A program made the position numbers and the translations under genes. Source: Mycobacterium gallinarum (GTDB lineage: Bacteria > Actinomycetota > Actinomycetes > Mycobacteriales > Mycobacteriaceae). From it: 64,000 bases of DNA. The notes below the pieces were generated by a model. That model did no database searches. It was not told the DNA's origin and was given only the letters and a program-made list of their open reading frames with translations. The stretch covers positions 6,014,001 through 6,078,000 of the forward strand of contig NZ_AP022601.1 in NCBI RefSeq assembly GCF_010726765.1, read 5' to 3'. Shown one piece after another: positions 9,591-19,387 of this stretch (the first letter of the stretch is position 1; each line of letters starts with the position of its first letter).

Positions 9591-11974
9591 AGGTGGGCCC
9601 GTTCGATCGAGACGACGGTTCCCGTGGTCACACCGAGCTGGCGGTACACCGCCGACTGGGGTGAGTTCATCGGCAGCCACACGGTGCCGTCGGGCATCTC
9701 GGTGATCGCCAGGGGCAGCGTGACTTCGCCGCGTTCGGTGCGCACGGTCACCAGATCGTCGTCCGCAGCCCCGATTTCGGCCGCGGTGGCCGACGACAGC
9801 CGAGTGACCGGTTGGCGGGCGGTGCCTGCGAGATGCAGTTCACCGTCCTGCAGGCGTCCGTCGTCCAGCAGCATCCGCCAACCGGCGAGCACCGCCTGGC
9901 CTTCGCCGGGCTTTTCGGGCTGCGACGACGACACCGTCGGCGCGCCCGTCCGCTCGCCCGCCCACAGCCCGAGCTGCGCCAACTCCTCACCGGCGGCCAG
10001 TGCCGTCGGCATGTTGAGGTCGACGCCGAGCTCGTCGGCGAGGAATTGCAGGACCCGCCGGTCGGGTGTGGCGTTGGTTTGCAGCGCGGGTTCGAACGGG
10101 CGAATCCGGCCCTCCCAGTTGATGAACGCTCCGCCCTTCTCGACGACGGGCGCGATCGGGAAGACCACGTCGGCGCGTTCGGTGACGTCACTCTCGCGCA
10201 GCTCGAGGCTCACCACGAACGGCGCTGCGTCGATCGCTGCCAGCGCCGCGTCCGGATCGGGTAGGTCGGCGAGCTCGACGCCGCCGACCAGCAGCGCGCC
10301 CAGCTCGCCCGTGCGGGCGGCGTCCAGAATGCCCGCGGTGTCGCGGCCTGGGGAGCTCGGTAGCTCACCGACATGCCAGCCGGCGGCGGTCTGCTCGCGG
10401 GCCGCGGTATCGCTGACCGGTCGGCCACCGGGCAACAGGCCGGGCAGCGCACCCGCCTCCAGCGCGCCGCGCTCACCGGCTCGGCGCGGTATCCATGCCA
10501 GTCGAGCACCGGTCGCTGCGGCCAATCTGCCTGCGGCTGAAAGCGCTCCGGGCGAGGTGGCGAGGCGCTCACCGACCACGATGACGGCACCGGGCAGTTT
10601 CAGCTGAGCGTCATCGGCAAGCGCGTCGAGTGCCGCGCCTTCACCGCCGGGCATCGTGGCGATCAGTTCGCCGCGCAGCTTGCCCAGCGACCGGGTGGCG
10701 AATGGCGCGATCGACTTCACCTGCAACCCGTGCTTGCGGACGGCCTTACGCAACCGCAGGAACACAATCGGTGCTTCTTCTTCGGGCTCCAACCCGGCCA
10801 GCAGCACCGCGGGTGCGTTCTCGAGGTCGGCGTAGGTCACTGTCAGCGGCTGGCCTGCGATGTGCGCGGCGAGGAACTCCTCTTCTTCCGCGCTGTGAGC
10901 GCGGGCCCGGAAGTCGATGTCGTTGGTATTCAGCACCATTCGGGCGAACTTCGAGTACGCGTAGGCGTCCTCGACGGTCAGTCGCCCACCGACCAGCACT
11001 CCGGCGTTGCCGCGTGCCGCGGCCAGCCCCGCGCATGCCACGCTGATGGCCTCCGACCACGACGCCGGTCGAAGTTCACCGTCCTCGCGAACCAGGGGGG
11101 TGGTGATGCGATCGCCCAGGGTCGGGTAGGTGAACGCCCACCGTCCCTTGTCGCAGTTCCATTCCTCGTTGACCTCCGGGTCGTCACCGGCCAACCGGCG
11201 CATGACCTTTCCGCGGCGGTGATCGGTACGTTCGGCACACCCGCACGCGCAGTGTTCACACACGCTGGGGCTGGAGACCAGGTCGAACGGCCGGGCGCGG
11301 AAGCGGTAGGCCGCGCTGGTGAGGGCACCGACCGGGCAGATCTGCACGGTGTTGCCGGAGAAGTACGACTGGAACGGCTCGCCGGGTGCGATGCCGACCT
11401 GTTGCAGGGCACCGCGTTCGAGCAGATCGATGAACGGGTCGCCGGCGATCTGCTCGGAGAACCGGGTGCAGCGCGCGCACAGCACGCAGCGCTCCCGGTC
11501 GAGCAGCACCTCCGACGAGATGTTGATCGGTTTCGGGAAGGTGCGCTTGACGTCCTCGAAGCGGGTTTCGGGGCGGCCGTTGGACATCGCCTGGTTTTGC
11601 AGCGGGCATTCACCGCCCTTGTCGCACACGGGGCAGTCGAGTGGGTGGTTGATCAGCAGGAGTTCCATGACACCCTGCTGTGCCTTGTCGGCGGACTCCG
11701 ACGTCAGCTGGGTCTTCACCACCATGTCGGGTGTGCACGTGATCGTGCACGAGGCCATGGGCTTGCGCTGGCCTTCGACCTCGACCAGACACTGCCTGCA
11801 CGCGCCGACGGGGTCGAGCAGTGGGTGGTCGCAGAACCTCGGGATCTGAATGCCGATCAGCTCGGCGGCGCGAATCACCAAGGTGCCCTTGGGGACACTG
11901 ACCTCCACACCGTCGATGGTGAGGTTCACCATTTCGACGGGCGGGGCGTCGTGGGCCGGTTCGGTCACGGTCAT
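9587..11974 (-). CDS. nuoG: NADH-quinone oxidoreductase subunit G
   Basis: A 795-residue subunit of the electron-input module. In order: an N-terminal plant-type [2Fe-2S] domain ([15 protein letters not shown]), the His-ligated N5 region ([18 protein letters not shown]), an 8Fe ferredoxin segment ([10 protein letters not shown], later CPVGAL), and then a molybdopterin-oxidoreductase-like domain. The extra N7 ligand set is present as CEHCACGC, with the distal Cys in [10 protein letters not shown]. This cluster is found in E. coli, Thermus and mycobacterial NuoG but is absent from mitochondria. It abuts nuoF without overlap. Confidence 0.97.
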   Translation of the reverse strand: MTVTEPAHDAPPVEMVNLTIDGVEVSVPKGTLVIRAAELIGIQIPRFCDHPLLDPVGACRQCLVEVEGQRKPMASCTITCTPDMVVKTQLTSESADKAQQGVMELLLINHPLDCPVCDKGGECPLQNQAMSNGRPETRFEDVKRTFPKPINISSEVLLDRERCVLCARCTRFSEQIAGDPFIDLLERGALQQVGIAPGEPFQSYFSGNTVQICPVGALTSAAYRFRARPFDLVSSPSVCEHCACGCAERTDHRRGKVMRRLAGDDPEVNEEWNCDKGRWAFTYPTLGDRITTPLVREDGELRPASWSEAISVACAGLAAARGNAGVLVGGRLTVEDAYAYSKFARMVLNTNDIDFRARAHSAEEEEFLAAHIAGQPLTVTYADLENAPAVLLAGLEPEEEAPIVFLRLRKAVRKHGLQVKSIAPFATRSLGKLRGELIATMPGGEGAALDALADDAQLKLPGAVIVVGERLATSPGALSAAGRLAAATGARLAWIPRRAGERGALEAGALPGLLPGGRPVSDTAAREQTAAGWHVGELPSSPGRDTAGILDAARTGELGALLVGGVELADLPDPDAALAAIDAAPFVVSLELRESDVTERADVVFPIAPVVEKGGAFINWEGRIRPFEPALQTNATPDRRVLQFLADELGVDLNMPTALAAGEELAQLGLWAGERTGAPTVSSSQPEKPGEGQAVLAGWRMLLDDGRLQDGELHLAGTARQPVTRLSSATAAEIGAADDDLVTVRTERGEVTLPLAITEMPDGTVWLPMNSPQSAVYRQLGVTTGTVVSIERAHL

Positions 11975-13291
11975 CTAGACCCCCACCCCTTCCGTTGCCA
12001 TCAGAGCCGAGGCGTGCGGATCGAACGGGCAGCCGCCGGACAGATGCTGGTAGTACTCGTCGCGGAAGAACTTGATCGACGACAGGATGGGCGCGGCCGC
12101 GCCGTCACCCAACGCGCAGAACGACTTCCCGTTGATGTTGTCGGCGATGTCCAACAGTTTCTCGATATCGGCTTCGGTACCCGTGCCGGTCTCCAGCCGT
12201 GCATAGATCTGCGCCAGCCAGTAAGTGCCCTCCCGGCACGGTGTGCATTTGCCGCACGATTCGTGAGCGTAGAACTGGGTCCAGCGGCGCACCGCGCGGA
12301 CGACGCAGGTGGTCTCGTCGAAGACCTGCAACGCCTTGGTGCCCAGCATCGTTCCGACCCCCGCCATGCCTTCGTAATCCAGAGGCACGTCGAGGTGTTC
12401 GTCGGTCAGCAGTGGTGTGGACGAACCGCCTGGTGTCCAGAACTTGAGACTGTGGCCGGCCCGGATACCGCCTGCGTAGTCGAGCAGTTCGCGCATCGTG
12501 ATGCCCAGCGGCGCCTCGTACTGGCCGGGGGTGGTGACGTGACCGGACAGCGAGTACAGCGTGAAGCCCGGGGATTTCTCGGTTCCCATCGACCGGAACC
12601 AGTCCACTCCGTTGAGCAGCACCGGCGGCACGCTGGCGATGGATTCGACGTTGTTGACCACCGTCGGAGAGGCGTACAGACCGGCGACGGCGGGGAACGG
12701 TGGGCGCAGGCGCGGCTGCCCGCGACGGCCCTCCAGGGAGTCCAGCAGCGCTGTCTCCTCACCGCAGATGTAAGCGCCCGCCCCGGCGTGCACAATCAGT
12801 TCCAGATCGAAGCCCGAGTCGAGGATGTTCGTTCCCAGATAGCCGGCCTCGTACGCCTCGGCGACAGCCGCCTGCAGTCGCCGAAGTACCGGCACCACCT
12901 CGCCGCGGACGTAGATGAACGCGTGATGCGCGCGAATCGCGTACGCCGCGATGATGACGCCCTCCACCAGGAAGTGCGGGGTGGTCAGCATCAGCGGAAT
13001 GTCTTTGCACGTGCCGGGTTCGGACTCGTCTGCGTTGACGACGAGGTAGTGCGGCTTGGCGCCGGCGCCGGAGTCGTCCTGCGGGATGAACGACCATTTG
13101 GTGCCTGTCGGGAAGCCTGCGCCGCCGCGCCCCCGCAGGCCCGAATCCTTCACGGTGGCGATGAGGTCGTCGGGGTCCATTTTGAGCGCTTTGTCGAGTG
13201 CCTGGTAGCCGTCATGCCGGCGGTAGGTTTCCATCGACCAGGGTTCTGGTTCGTCCCAGAACCGGCTCAAAACGGGAGTCAGTGGTGTCAT
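11975..13291 (-). CDS. nuoF: NADH-quinone oxidoreductase subunit F (NADH/FMN binding)
   Basis: A 438-residue flavoprotein subunit that oxidises NADH. The NADH-binding glycine-rich loop is GLRGRGGAGFPTGTKW, the FMN site is YICGEETALLDSLEG, and cluster N3 is ligated by ESCGKCTPCREG plus the later Cys in SFCALGDG. The start overlaps the nuoE stop (ATGA at 13288-13291). Full-length and intact. Confidence 0.97.
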   Translation of the reverse strand: MTPLTPVLSRFWDEPEPWSMETYRRHDGYQALDKALKMDPDDLIATVKDSGLRGRGGAGFPTGTKWSFIPQDDSGAGAKPHYLVVNADESEPGTCKDIPLMLTTPHFLVEGVIIAAYAIRAHHAFIYVRGEVVPVLRRLQAAVAEAYEAGYLGTNILDSGFDLELIVHAGAGAYICGEETALLDSLEGRRGQPRLRPPFPAVAGLYASPTVVNNVESIASVPPVLLNGVDWFRSMGTEKSPGFTLYSLSGHVTTPGQYEAPLGITMRELLDYAGGIRAGHSLKFWTPGGSSTPLLTDEHLDVPLDYEGMAGVGTMLGTKALQVFDETTCVVRAVRRWTQFYAHESCGKCTPCREGTYWLAQIYARLETGTGTEADIEKLLDIADNINGKSFCALGDGAAAPILSSIKFFRDEYYQHLSGGCPFDPHASALMATEGVGV

Positions 13292-14157
13292 GTCTTCGAT
13301 TCCGTTGCGTCCGGGTCGGTTTCGGGTTCGTTCGGCTTGGCCGGTACGTCGGCGGACGGTGCGGGGGCCGCTTGATCCTTTGTCGCCTCGGTCGCGACCT
13401 TCTCGTCGTCAGGCCCGCTGTGAGAATCCGTCACCGCGTCGGCGGCGGGCGCCTCCATGCCACGTTCCTTGGCGATCCGCAGCCCGGCCAGCGTCGCGTC
13501 CCCGGTCGGGGTCTGCGCGGCGGCTGCCTGCGGATCAGGCAGGCCTGCAAGGACTCTCGCCGTCTCTTTGAACTTGCACAGCGGCGCGCCACGGGTCGGC
13601 ATGGGCGGCGTGCCGTCGCGTAAGCCGTCGACGAGGTCGCGGGCGGATGACGGTGTCTGGTTGTCGAAGAACTCCCAGTTGACCATCACGACCGGTGCGT
13701 AGTCGCATGCGGCGTTGCACTCGACGTGCTCGAGGGTGACCTTGCCGTCTTCGGTGGTTTCGCCGGCGTGTACACCCAGGTGGTCTTCGAGCGCTTCGAG
13801 AATCGCGTCGCCGCCCATGATCGCGCACAGCGTGTTTGTGCACACGCCGACCAGGTATTCACCGGTCGGCGTGCGGCGGTACATGGAGTAGAAGGTGGCC
13901 ACCGCGGTGACTTCGGCGTCGGTCAGCCCCAACTGCTTGGCGCAGAACGCGATACCCGCGGGTGTCAGGCATCCGTCTTCGGACTGGACGAGGTGCAGCA
14001 GTGGCAACAACGCCGAACGGCTCTGCGGATAGCGGGCGATGACCGTCTCGGCGTCTGCCGCCAGGCGTGCCGCCACCTCGGCTGGATATATCTTGGCGCC
14101 GTGAATCGGCGGGCCCGGCTCATCGGGGCGCTGACCGAGCTCGAGGAACACAGTCAC
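13288..14157 (-). CDS. nuoE: NADH-quinone oxidoreductase subunit E ([2Fe-2S])
   Basis: A 289-residue subunit. The thioredoxin-like domain carries the N1a ligands as CTNTLC and CNAAC (C-x4-C ... C-x3-C). The frame is open well upstream through nuoD, but GTG 14157 overlaps the nuoD stop as GTGA and gives the usual N-terminus ([15 protein letters not shown]). After the conserved domain there is a C-terminal tail of about 90 residues that becomes Ala/Pro/Asp/Glu-rich and looks disordered. It is longer than in most bacteria, and mycobacterial NuoE proteins also have tails. Confidence 0.95.
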   Translation of the reverse strand: MTVFLELGQRPDEPGPPIHGAKIYPAEVAARLAADAETVIARYPQSRSALLPLLHLVQSEDGCLTPAGIAFCAKQLGLTDAEVTAVATFYSMYRRTPTGEYLVGVCTNTLCAIMGGDAILEALEDHLGVHAGETTEDGKVTLEHVECNAACDYAPVVMVNWEFFDNQTPSSARDLVDGLRDGTPPMPTRGAPLCKFKETARVLAGLPDPQAAAAQTPTGDATLAGLRIAKERGMEAPAADAVTDSHSGPDDEKVATEATKDQAAPAPSADVPAKPNEPETDPDATESKT

Positions 14158-15506
14158 CTGTCCACGCCTCCCATTACCGGGTCGATCGACGCCACCGCGG
14201 TGATGGCGTCGGCGACCATGCCGCCTTCGCACATGGCGGCGACGGCTTGCAGGTTGTTGAAGGAGGGGTCGCGGTAGTGCACGCGGTAGGGCCGGGTGCC
14301 GCCGTCGGAGACCATGTGTACTCCGAGTTCGCCGCGCGGGGATTCGACCGCTACATAGACCTGCCCGGCGGGGACGCGGATGCCTTCGGTGACAAGCTTG
14401 AAGTGGTGGATCAAGCCCTCCATGGAGTGGCCCATGATCTTGGCGATGTGTTCTTCGGAGTTGCCGAGCCCGTCGGGGCCGAGTTTGAGGTCGGCGGGCC
14501 AGGCCAGCTTTTTGTCCTGGATCATCACCGGTCCGGGATTGGGCACGTCGAGTCGGTCGACGCATTGGGTGATGATCTTGAGCGACTCGTGCATTTCTTT
14601 GACCCTGATCAGGTAGCGGCCATAGGAGTCGCAGGCGTCGTCGGTGATGACGTCGAAGTCGTAGGTCTCATACCCGCAGTAGGGCTGCGACTTGCGCAGG
14701 TCGTGGGGCAGTCCGGTGGAGCGCAGGCAGGGACCGGTGATGCCCAGCGCCATGCACCCTTCCAGACCCAGATAGCCGATGCCCTGGGTGCGCGCCTTCC
14801 AGATGTAGTTCTCGCTGAGTAGGTCCTCGAGGTCCTTGAGCCGCTTGGGCATCAACGTGAGCATGTCGCGTAGTTGGCCGATGGCTTCGTCGGGCAGATC
14901 CATGGCCACCCCGCCGGGGCGGATGTAGGCGTTGTTCATCCGTAGCCCGGTGATGGTTTCGAACAGCGACAGGATCTGCTCGCGTTCGCGGAATCCGTAG
15001 AACATCGCGCCCATGGAGCCCAGTTCCATGCCGCCGGTGGCCAGGGCGACCAGGTGGCTGGAGATCCTGTTCAGTTCCATCATCATCACGCGGATAACGC
15101 TGGCGCGTTCGGGGATGTCGTCGGTGACGCCGAGGAGCTTCTCGACACCCAGGCAGTACACCGTCTCGTTGAAAAGCGGTGACAGGTAATCCATTCGGGT
15201 GACGAAGGTGACACCTTGAGTCCAGGTGCGGAACTCGAGGTTCTTCTCGATGCCGGTGTGGAGATAGCCGATGCCGCAACGGATCTCGACGATCGTTTCG
15301 CCCTCGATCTCCAGGATCAGGCGCAGCACCCCGTGCGTGGAGGGATGTTGGGGGCCCATGTTGACCACGATGCGTTCCCCGGCGTGGGAGGCCGCGTTTT
15401 GTTTCGCGGCCTCCACGACCTGATCCCAGTCTTGGCCGCCGACGACGACCACGGTTTCGGTTCCGCCCGAATCAGAAGGATTGGCCGGATTGTCCGGTGA
15501 ATTCAT
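14154..15506 (-). CDS. nuoD: NADH-quinone oxidoreductase subunit D
   Basis: A 450-residue 49-kDa-type subunit related to NiFe-hydrogenase large subunits, lining the quinone site near cluster N2. Visible landmarks are [15 protein letters not shown], with the quinone-site His, [16 protein letters not shown], and a C-terminal [15 protein letters not shown] followed by [15 protein letters not shown]. The Ni ligands of hydrogenases are absent, as expected. Its ATG shares one base with the nuoC stop. NuoC and NuoD are separate, unlike the enterobacterial fusion. Confidence 0.97.
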   Translation of the reverse strand: MNSPDNPANPSDSGGTETVVVVGGQDWDQVVEAAKQNAASHAGERIVVNMGPQHPSTHGVLRLILEIEGETIVEIRCGIGYLHTGIEKNLEFRTWTQGVTFVTRMDYLSPLFNETVYCLGVEKLLGVTDDIPERASVIRVMMMELNRISSHLVALATGGMELGSMGAMFYGFREREQILSLFETITGLRMNNAYIRPGGVAMDLPDEAIGQLRDMLTLMPKRLKDLEDLLSENYIWKARTQGIGYLGLEGCMALGITGPCLRSTGLPHDLRKSQPYCGYETYDFDVITDDACDSYGRYLIRVKEMHESLKIITQCVDRLDVPNPGPVMIQDKKLAWPADLKLGPDGLGNSEEHIAKIMGHSMEGLIHHFKLVTEGIRVPAGQVYVAVESPRGELGVHMVSDGGTRPYRVHYRDPSFNNLQAVAAMCEGGMVADAITAVASIDPVMGGVDR

Positions 15507-16213
15507 CAGTTGTAGGACCTCCGCTGATCGGGCGGCGGAATCTCAGCGCCGTGGTACTCGACGGGGATACCGCCTAGCGGGTAGTCCTTGCGCTGCGGGT
15601 GGCCTACCCAGTCGTCGGGCATCTCGATGCGCGTCAGCGCGGGATGGCCGTCGAAGATGATGCCGAAGAAGTCGTAGGTTTCGCGTTCGTGCCAGTCGAC
15701 GGTCGGATACACCGCGTATAGCGACGGGATGTGGGGGTCGGCGTCGGCAGCGGCGACTTCCACGCGGATGCGACGGTTGTGCGTGATCGACATCAGCGGA
15801 TACACCGCGTGCAGCTCACGCCCTTCGTCGTCCGGGTAGTGCACGCCGCTGACCCCAAGGCACAGTTCGAACTTCAGGCCGGGATCATCGCGCAGCGCCT
15901 GGGCCACCGCGGGCAGCTGCTCACGCCGAACCTCCAGCGTCAGCTCATCGCGATAGACCACCACCCGCTCGATCGACTCCGCGTAGCCGTCCTCGCCCAG
16001 TGCCGCGGCCAGTGTGTCGACCACCTCGTCGAAGAAGCCGCCGTAGGGGCGTGGCGAACTGCCCGGCAGCGCGACGGAGCGGACGAGGCGGCCATAACCG
16101 GACGTGTCACCGGAGCCCTGGGCGCCGAACATGCCGCGGCGCACACCGATGACTTCGGGCGGATCGATGTCAGCCTGCGGGCCGTGACCGGTGCCATTGC
16201 TGTGTTCCGTCAC
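15506..16213 (-). CDS. nuoC: NADH-quinone oxidoreductase subunit C
   Basis: A 235-residue 30-kDa-type subunit of the hydrophilic arm. The family signature is [28 protein letters not shown] followed by [16 protein letters not shown]. The N-terminal about 55 residues are Gly/Asp-rich and variable. The start overlaps the nuoB stop by 4 bp (16210-16213). Confidence 0.97.
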   Translation of the reverse strand: MTEHSNGTGHGPQADIDPPEVIGVRRGMFGAQGSGDTSGYGRLVRSVALPGSSPRPYGGFFDEVVDTLAAALGEDGYAESIERVVVYRDELTLEVRREQLPAVAQALRDDPGLKFELCLGVSGVHYPDDEGRELHAVYPLMSITHNRRIRVEVAAADADPHIPSLYAVYPTVDWHERETYDFFGIIFDGHPALTRIEMPDDWVGHPQRKDYPLGGIPVEYHGAEIPPPDQRRSYN

Positions 16214-16764
16214 CTCAGCAAACCCTTGAGCTCGATGGTCGGCGTGACCGACAGGGCTGCCTTCTCGGCTTCGCGAATCGCCTCCTCGCGGTGAACGCCG
16301 AGTGGCATCTCCTGAATCTTGTCGTGCAGCTTGAGGATTGCGTGCAGCAGCATCTCCGGGCGCGGCGGGCAGCCGGGCAGATAGATGTCGACCGGCACAA
16401 CGTGGTCGACGCCCTGCACAATCGCGTAGTTATTGAACATCCCGCCCGAGGACGCACACACGCCCATCGCCAGCACCCACTTGGGCTCGGCCATCTGGTC
16501 GTAGATCTGGCGCAGCACCGGAGCCATCTTCTGACTCACCCGACCTGCGACGATCATCAGATCGGCCTGCCGAGGCGTCGCCGAGAAGCGCTCCATGCCG
16601 AAGCGCGAGATGTCGAACCGCGGGCCCGCGGTCGCCATCATCTCGATCGCACAGCAGGCCAGCCCGAACGTCGCCGGCCACAGCGAGCCCTTGCGGATGT
16701 AGCCGGCGACCTTCTCGACCGTCGACAGCATGATTCCGCCGGGCAGTTTCTCTTCTAGTCCCAT
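16210..16764 (-). CDS. nuoB: NADH-quinone oxidoreductase subunit B (cluster N2)
   Basis: A 184-residue subunit carrying N2, the terminal cluster that reduces quinone. The four ligands are the adjacent cysteines in [19 protein letters not shown], and [11 protein letters not shown] longer in-frame extension runs upstream through nuoA, but ATG 16764 ([19 protein letters not shown]) gives the normal N-terminus and leaves the 10-bp overlap with nuoA typical of this operon. Confidence 0.97.
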   Translation of the reverse strand: MGLEEKLPGGIMLSTVEKVAGYIRKGSLWPATFGLACCAIEMMATAGPRFDISRFGMERFSATPRQADLMIVAGRVSQKMAPVLRQIYDQMAEPKWVLAMGVCASSGGMFNNYAIVQGVDHVVPVDIYLPGCPPRPEMLLHAILKLHDKIQEMPLGVHREEAIREAEKAALSVTPTIELKGLLR

Positions 16765-17126
16765 GCCAGGCCACCTCTCCGCCAGACGTACGCGTAGGCG
16801 ACGAACACCACCACCATGAAGAGAAGCATCTCTACCAGCGCGAACAGTCCGAGATTGTCGAAAGCGACCGCCCAGGGATAGAGGAAGACGATCTCGATGT
16901 CGAAGATGATGAACAACATCGCGGTCAGGTAGTACTTGATCGGGAATCGCTGGCCCGCCGAGTGGGCACTGGCCAGTCCCGGGACTGGTTCGATGCCGCA
17001 CTCGTAGGCTTCGAGTTTGGACTGGTTGTAGCGCCTCGGGCCGACCAGCAGAGCAATGCCGACCGAGCCGACCGCGAACACCGCCGCGATTCCGCCGAGT
17101 ACCAGTATCGGGGTGTACAAATCCAT
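16755..17126 (-). CDS. nuoA: NADH-quinone oxidoreductase subunit A
   Basis: A 123-residue three-helix membrane subunit and the first gene of the operon. The conserved YECGIEP loop and [13 protein letters not shown], with the E-channel acidic residues, are present. ATG 17126 ([12 protein letters not shown]) is preferred over an upstream ATG at 17201, because it fits the family N-terminus. The 164 bp upstream to 17291 should hold the operon promoter. No convincing -35/-10 pair stands out there, although a CATACT hexamer occurs in the minus-strand sequence near 17215. Confidence 0.96.
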   Translation of the reverse strand: MDLYTPILVLGGIAAVFAVGSVGIALLVGPRRYNQSKLEAYECGIEPVPGLASAHSAGQRFPIKYYLTAMLFIIFDIEIVFLYPWAVAFDNLGLFALVEMLLFMVVVFVAYAYVWRRGGLAWD

Positions 17127-17290
17127 GCCGAGCAAACGCTCCCTCGTGGGCTGTCGATGTGAGCTTACCCACACCCTAGCGGGCATGGGGATGAGCGCCA
17201 CACCTTGGGGTTAGTATGGCTAAGATCACACTTCCGCTATGTCGTCGTGCCGCGAATGGGCAAGTGCGACAGCGAGTTTGGTGTTTTGGG

Positions 17291-17689
17291 TTACTGCACG
17301 GGTGTGCGCAGCAGCGAAACCACCGCGTCGCCCAGCCGGATCGGGTCGATCGGATGGGGGACAGCGGCCTCGGCGCGCGACCAGTTGGCCAGCCAAGCGT
17401 CGTCGGGGCGTCCGGTGAGCACGAGGACGGGCGGGCAGTCGGCGATCTCATCCTTGAGCTGCTTGGCAATTCCCATACCACCCGTCGGAGTGGCCTCGCC
17501 ATCGAGGATCACCAGATCGAAACCGCCCTCGTCCATCTGTCGGATGACCATCGGACCGGTGGCGATCTCGACGTACGTCAGCTCCGGCAGGTCCGGGTGC
17601 ACGCGCTTTCCAAGCGCGAGCTGCACCTGCTCTCGAGTCCTGGGATTGTCGCTGTAGACAAGGACCCGAAGTGGTGATTGCTCGACCAT
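17291..17689 (-). CDS. Atypical response-regulator receiver-like protein next to nuo
   Basis: A 132-residue single-domain protein with a CheY-like fold pattern: N-terminal RVLVYSDNP (acidic pocket reduced to one Asp), the candidate phosphoacceptor in LVILDGEATPTGG, and LVLTGR with the Thr switch. The usual KPxD Lys is replaced by His (PHPIDP), so phosphoryl chemistry may be altered. No output domain is present. It lies 164 bp upstream of nuoA on the same strand, as does M. tuberculosis Rv3143, of which it appears to be the orthologue. A role in complex I expression or respiration is an inference from position only. Confidence 0.85.
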   Translation of the reverse strand: MVEQSPLRVLVYSDNPRTREQVQLALGKRVHPDLPELTYVEIATGPMVIRQMDEGGFDLVILDGEATPTGGMGIAKQLKDEIADCPPVLVLTGRPDDAWLANWSRAEAAVPHPIDPIRLGDAVVSLLRTPVQ

Positions 17690-17705
17690 GCGCCCGATCG
17701 TACGG

Positions 17706-18239
17706 CTAGGTTGCGCGTCGGAACACGAGGTCGCCGGAGATCGTCACGTTGTCGGTGATCATCCCCATCAGGTTGCCGTCGACTCCGAAGTCCTGACGGT
17801 TGATGGTCGTCTTCGTCGTCAGCCGCATTCCGCCGTCGCCGACGGGCGTCACCTTCGCCTTCAACTCGACCGGCTTCGTCGTGCCCTTGATGGTGAGCTG
17901 CGCGCGCAGTCCGACGGTGTCGGCGGTCACCGAATCCGCCGAGCTGACGACCACGCTGATGTCTGGAAACTTGTCGGCTTCAAAGAAGTCGGCGGAGCGC
18001 AGATGCTCGTCGCGTTTGCCGATGCCGCTGCGTAGCGATGCCGCCTTGACGTCGACGCGGCCGGAAACCGTTTGCGGGGCAGTGACTTGGCCCTCGGCGT
18101 CGAACTCGGTGAACCGTACCTTTACCGGCATCACACCCCAGAGTGACTTGCTCGTCGCCGTGACGGTCGATTGATCTGCGACGGCGGTCCAGGTTCCGGC
18201 CGACGCCGGGTCGCTGAAAAATTCGCTGAGGCTTGCCAT
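17706..18239 (-). CDS. YceI-family lipid-binding-like protein
   Basis: A 177-residue protein of the YceI lipocalin-like family. It starts with GTWTAVADQSTVTATSKSLWGVMPVKVRF and has the repeated beta-strand pattern ending in DNVTISGDLVFRR. Family members bind isoprenoid or other amphipathic molecules and are often stress induced. No signal peptide is seen, so this copy is probably cytoplasmic. A clear ribosome binding site (GGAGACGAC) precedes ATG 18239. It is 11 bp downstream of the NTF2-like gene, so the two are probably one transcript. Confidence 0.85.
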   Translation of the reverse strand: MASLSEFFSDPASAGTWTAVADQSTVTATSKSLWGVMPVKVRFTEFDAEGQVTAPQTVSGRVDVKAASLRSGIGKRDEHLRSADFFEADKFPDISVVVSSADSVTADTVGLRAQLTIKGTTKPVELKAKVTPVGDGGMRLTTKTTINRQDFGVDGNLMGMITDNVTISGDLVFRRAT

Positions 18240-18250
18240 GTCGTCTCCTA

Positions 18251-18649
18251 TCAGTTGGACGTATCGAGCAGTGGGGCCATTTCCGCCGGGTCGAAGTACT
18301 CGTCGATGCGGGTGATCAGTCCGGCGGTACCCACTTTGATGACGATGCAGACACGCATATGGATCGATGTCCCGTTGCGGCTGTCGGCATGCAGGATGTG
18401 CTGCTGTACGAAACCGCCGTCGAAGAACTGGCGATCGAGTACCTCGTAGCGGCGGGAGGTCGTCGCATTGATGAACCAGTCGATGATCCGCGCCGCCCGA
18501 TCTTTCGCGCTGTCTCGGGTGTCGCCCGAATGCCAGACCAGTACCTCATCGCTGAACAGCTGCTTCACCGTGACGATGTCGCTGTTGGCGATCGCCTCGA
18601 AGAGCCGATCGGCAACGTCGACGAGCACGCTCGATTCCGTAACGGACAT
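18251..18649 (-). CDS. NTF2-like / SnoaL-fold protein
   Basis: A 132-residue single-domain alpha+beta-barrel protein. The N-terminal helix (LVDVADRLFEAIANSDIVTVKQLFSDEVLVWHSGD) and the later strands with RNGTSIHMRVCIVIKV and EYFDPAEMAPLL are characteristic of NTF2-like cyclase/isomerase relatives. The specific function is unknown. It is divergent from the methyltransferase at 18702, with 52 bp of shared regulatory DNA, and is followed closely by the YceI gene. Confidence 0.75.
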   Translation of the reverse strand: MSVTESSVLVDVADRLFEAIANSDIVTVKQLFSDEVLVWHSGDTRDSAKDRAARIIDWFINATTSRRYEVLDRQFFDGGFVQQHILHADSRNGTSIHMRVCIVIKVGTAGLITRIDEYFDPAEMAPLLDTSN

Positions 18650-18663
18650 TCACCTGACCTCTC

Positions 18664-18694
18664 TTGACCTAAAGCAAGGTTGAGGTAGAACCCT
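18664..18694 (+). promoter_or_regulatory. MerR-type promoter/operator in the NTF2-like / methyltransferase divergent region
   Basis: TTGACC (18664-18669) is followed after exactly 19 bp by AACCCT (18689-18694), and 7 bp later comes the ATG of the methyltransferase. The long spacer holds an imperfect inverted repeat, ACCTAAA (18667-18673) and TTGAGGT (18680-18686), one mismatch in 7. A 19-bp spacer with a centred dyad is the hallmark of MerR/SoxR-controlled promoters. The placement suggests a leaderless transcript. Sequence inference only. Confidence 0.45.
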
Positions 18695-18701
18695 GGACTT
18701 C

Positions 18702-19331
18702 ATGGATTCCACCCCAACCTTCTCCCGATTCGACGATGCCTACAAGACCCGAACCGCGCCGTGGGTGATCGGCGAACCTCAGCCGGCGATCGTCGGCGTC
18801 GAACGGGCCGGTCTCATCCGCGGTGCCGTACTCGACGCCGGCTGCGGGACCGGCGAGCACACGATCCTGCTCACCCGCCTCGGGTACGACGTGCTCGGCG
18901 TCGACGCCGCCCCGACGGCGATCGAGCAGGCCCGCGAGAACGCGGCCGCCAAAGGCGTCGACGCCCACTTCGAGGTCGCCGACGCGATGAACCTCGGCGA
19001 CGAGCCGCGCTACGACACGATTGTCGACAGCGCGCTGTTCCACATATTCGACGACACGGACCGCGTCCGATACGTCGCCGGTCTGCACGCCGTGTGCAGG
19101 CCGGGCGCGGTGGTGCACGTGCTGGCGCTGTCCGACAAGGGCCGCGGATTCGGCCCCGAGGTCAGTGAGGCGGTGGTTCGCGAGGCGTTCCGAGACGGCT
19201 GGACGCTGGAGGCGCTGGACGAGACCACCTATCGCGGCGTGGTCCAGGAACCGCATGTCGAGGCGATCGGTCGGCCGGTCGGGACCGTGGTCGACGAACC
19301 GGCCTGGCTGGCCCGCATCCGCCGCCTCTGA
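18702..19331 (+). CDS. Class I SAM-dependent methyltransferase
   Basis: A 209-residue Rossmann-fold methyltransferase. Motif I is LDAGCGTGEHTILL at about residues 45-58, the acidic residue after beta-2 is in VLGVDAAPTAI, motif II is in DTIVDSALFHIF, and post-II is in GLHAVCRPGAVVHVLALS. The N-terminal segment APWVIGEPQPAIV resembles thiopurine/tellurite-type small-molecule methyltransferases rather than nucleic-acid enzymes. The substrate is unknown. It is probably transcribed from the MerR-like promoter immediately upstream. Confidence 0.88.
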   Translation: MDSTPTFSRFDDAYKTRTAPWVIGEPQPAIVGVERAGLIRGAVLDAGCGTGEHTILLTRLGYDVLGVDAAPTAIEQARENAAAKGVDAHFEVADAMNLGDEPRYDTIVDSALFHIFDDTDRVRYVAGLHAVCRPGAVVHVLALSDKGRGFGPEVSEAVVREAFRDGWTLEALDETTYRGVVQEPHVEAIGRPVGTVVDEPAWLARIRRL

Positions 19332-19334
19332 CTC

Positions 19335-19387
19335 GTGAATCCGGCGCGCGTATCGCCCGTGGCGGTCGGTTTGCGCGCCCGATTCAC
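19335..19387. terminator. Long inverted repeat between convergent genes (likely bidirectional terminator)
   Basis: GTGAATC-C-GGCGCGC (19335-19349) pairs with GCGCGCC-C-GATTCAC (19373-19387): 14 base pairs with one internal mismatch and a 23-nt loop, between the ends of the methyltransferase and the DUF6285-like gene. There is no U-tract, as is common for mycobacterial terminators. The right arm overlaps the last codons of the minus-strand gene. Confidence 0.55.

Noticed and set aside
8523..10607. 694-codon plus-strand open frame opposite nuoH/nuoG
   Set aside because: His/Arg/Gln-rich composition typical of antisense frames in high-GC genes; no domain.
10730..13375. 881-codon open frame on the plus strand opposite nuoG/nuoF
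   Set aside because: Antisense shadow caused by codon bias; no motif, and the minus-strand genes are unambiguous.
14158..14565. Arg-rich 136-residue N-terminal extension of NuoE
   Set aside because: Shadow of nuoD in another frame; composition is typical of out-of-frame GC-rich DNA, and GTG 14157 fits the operon overlap.
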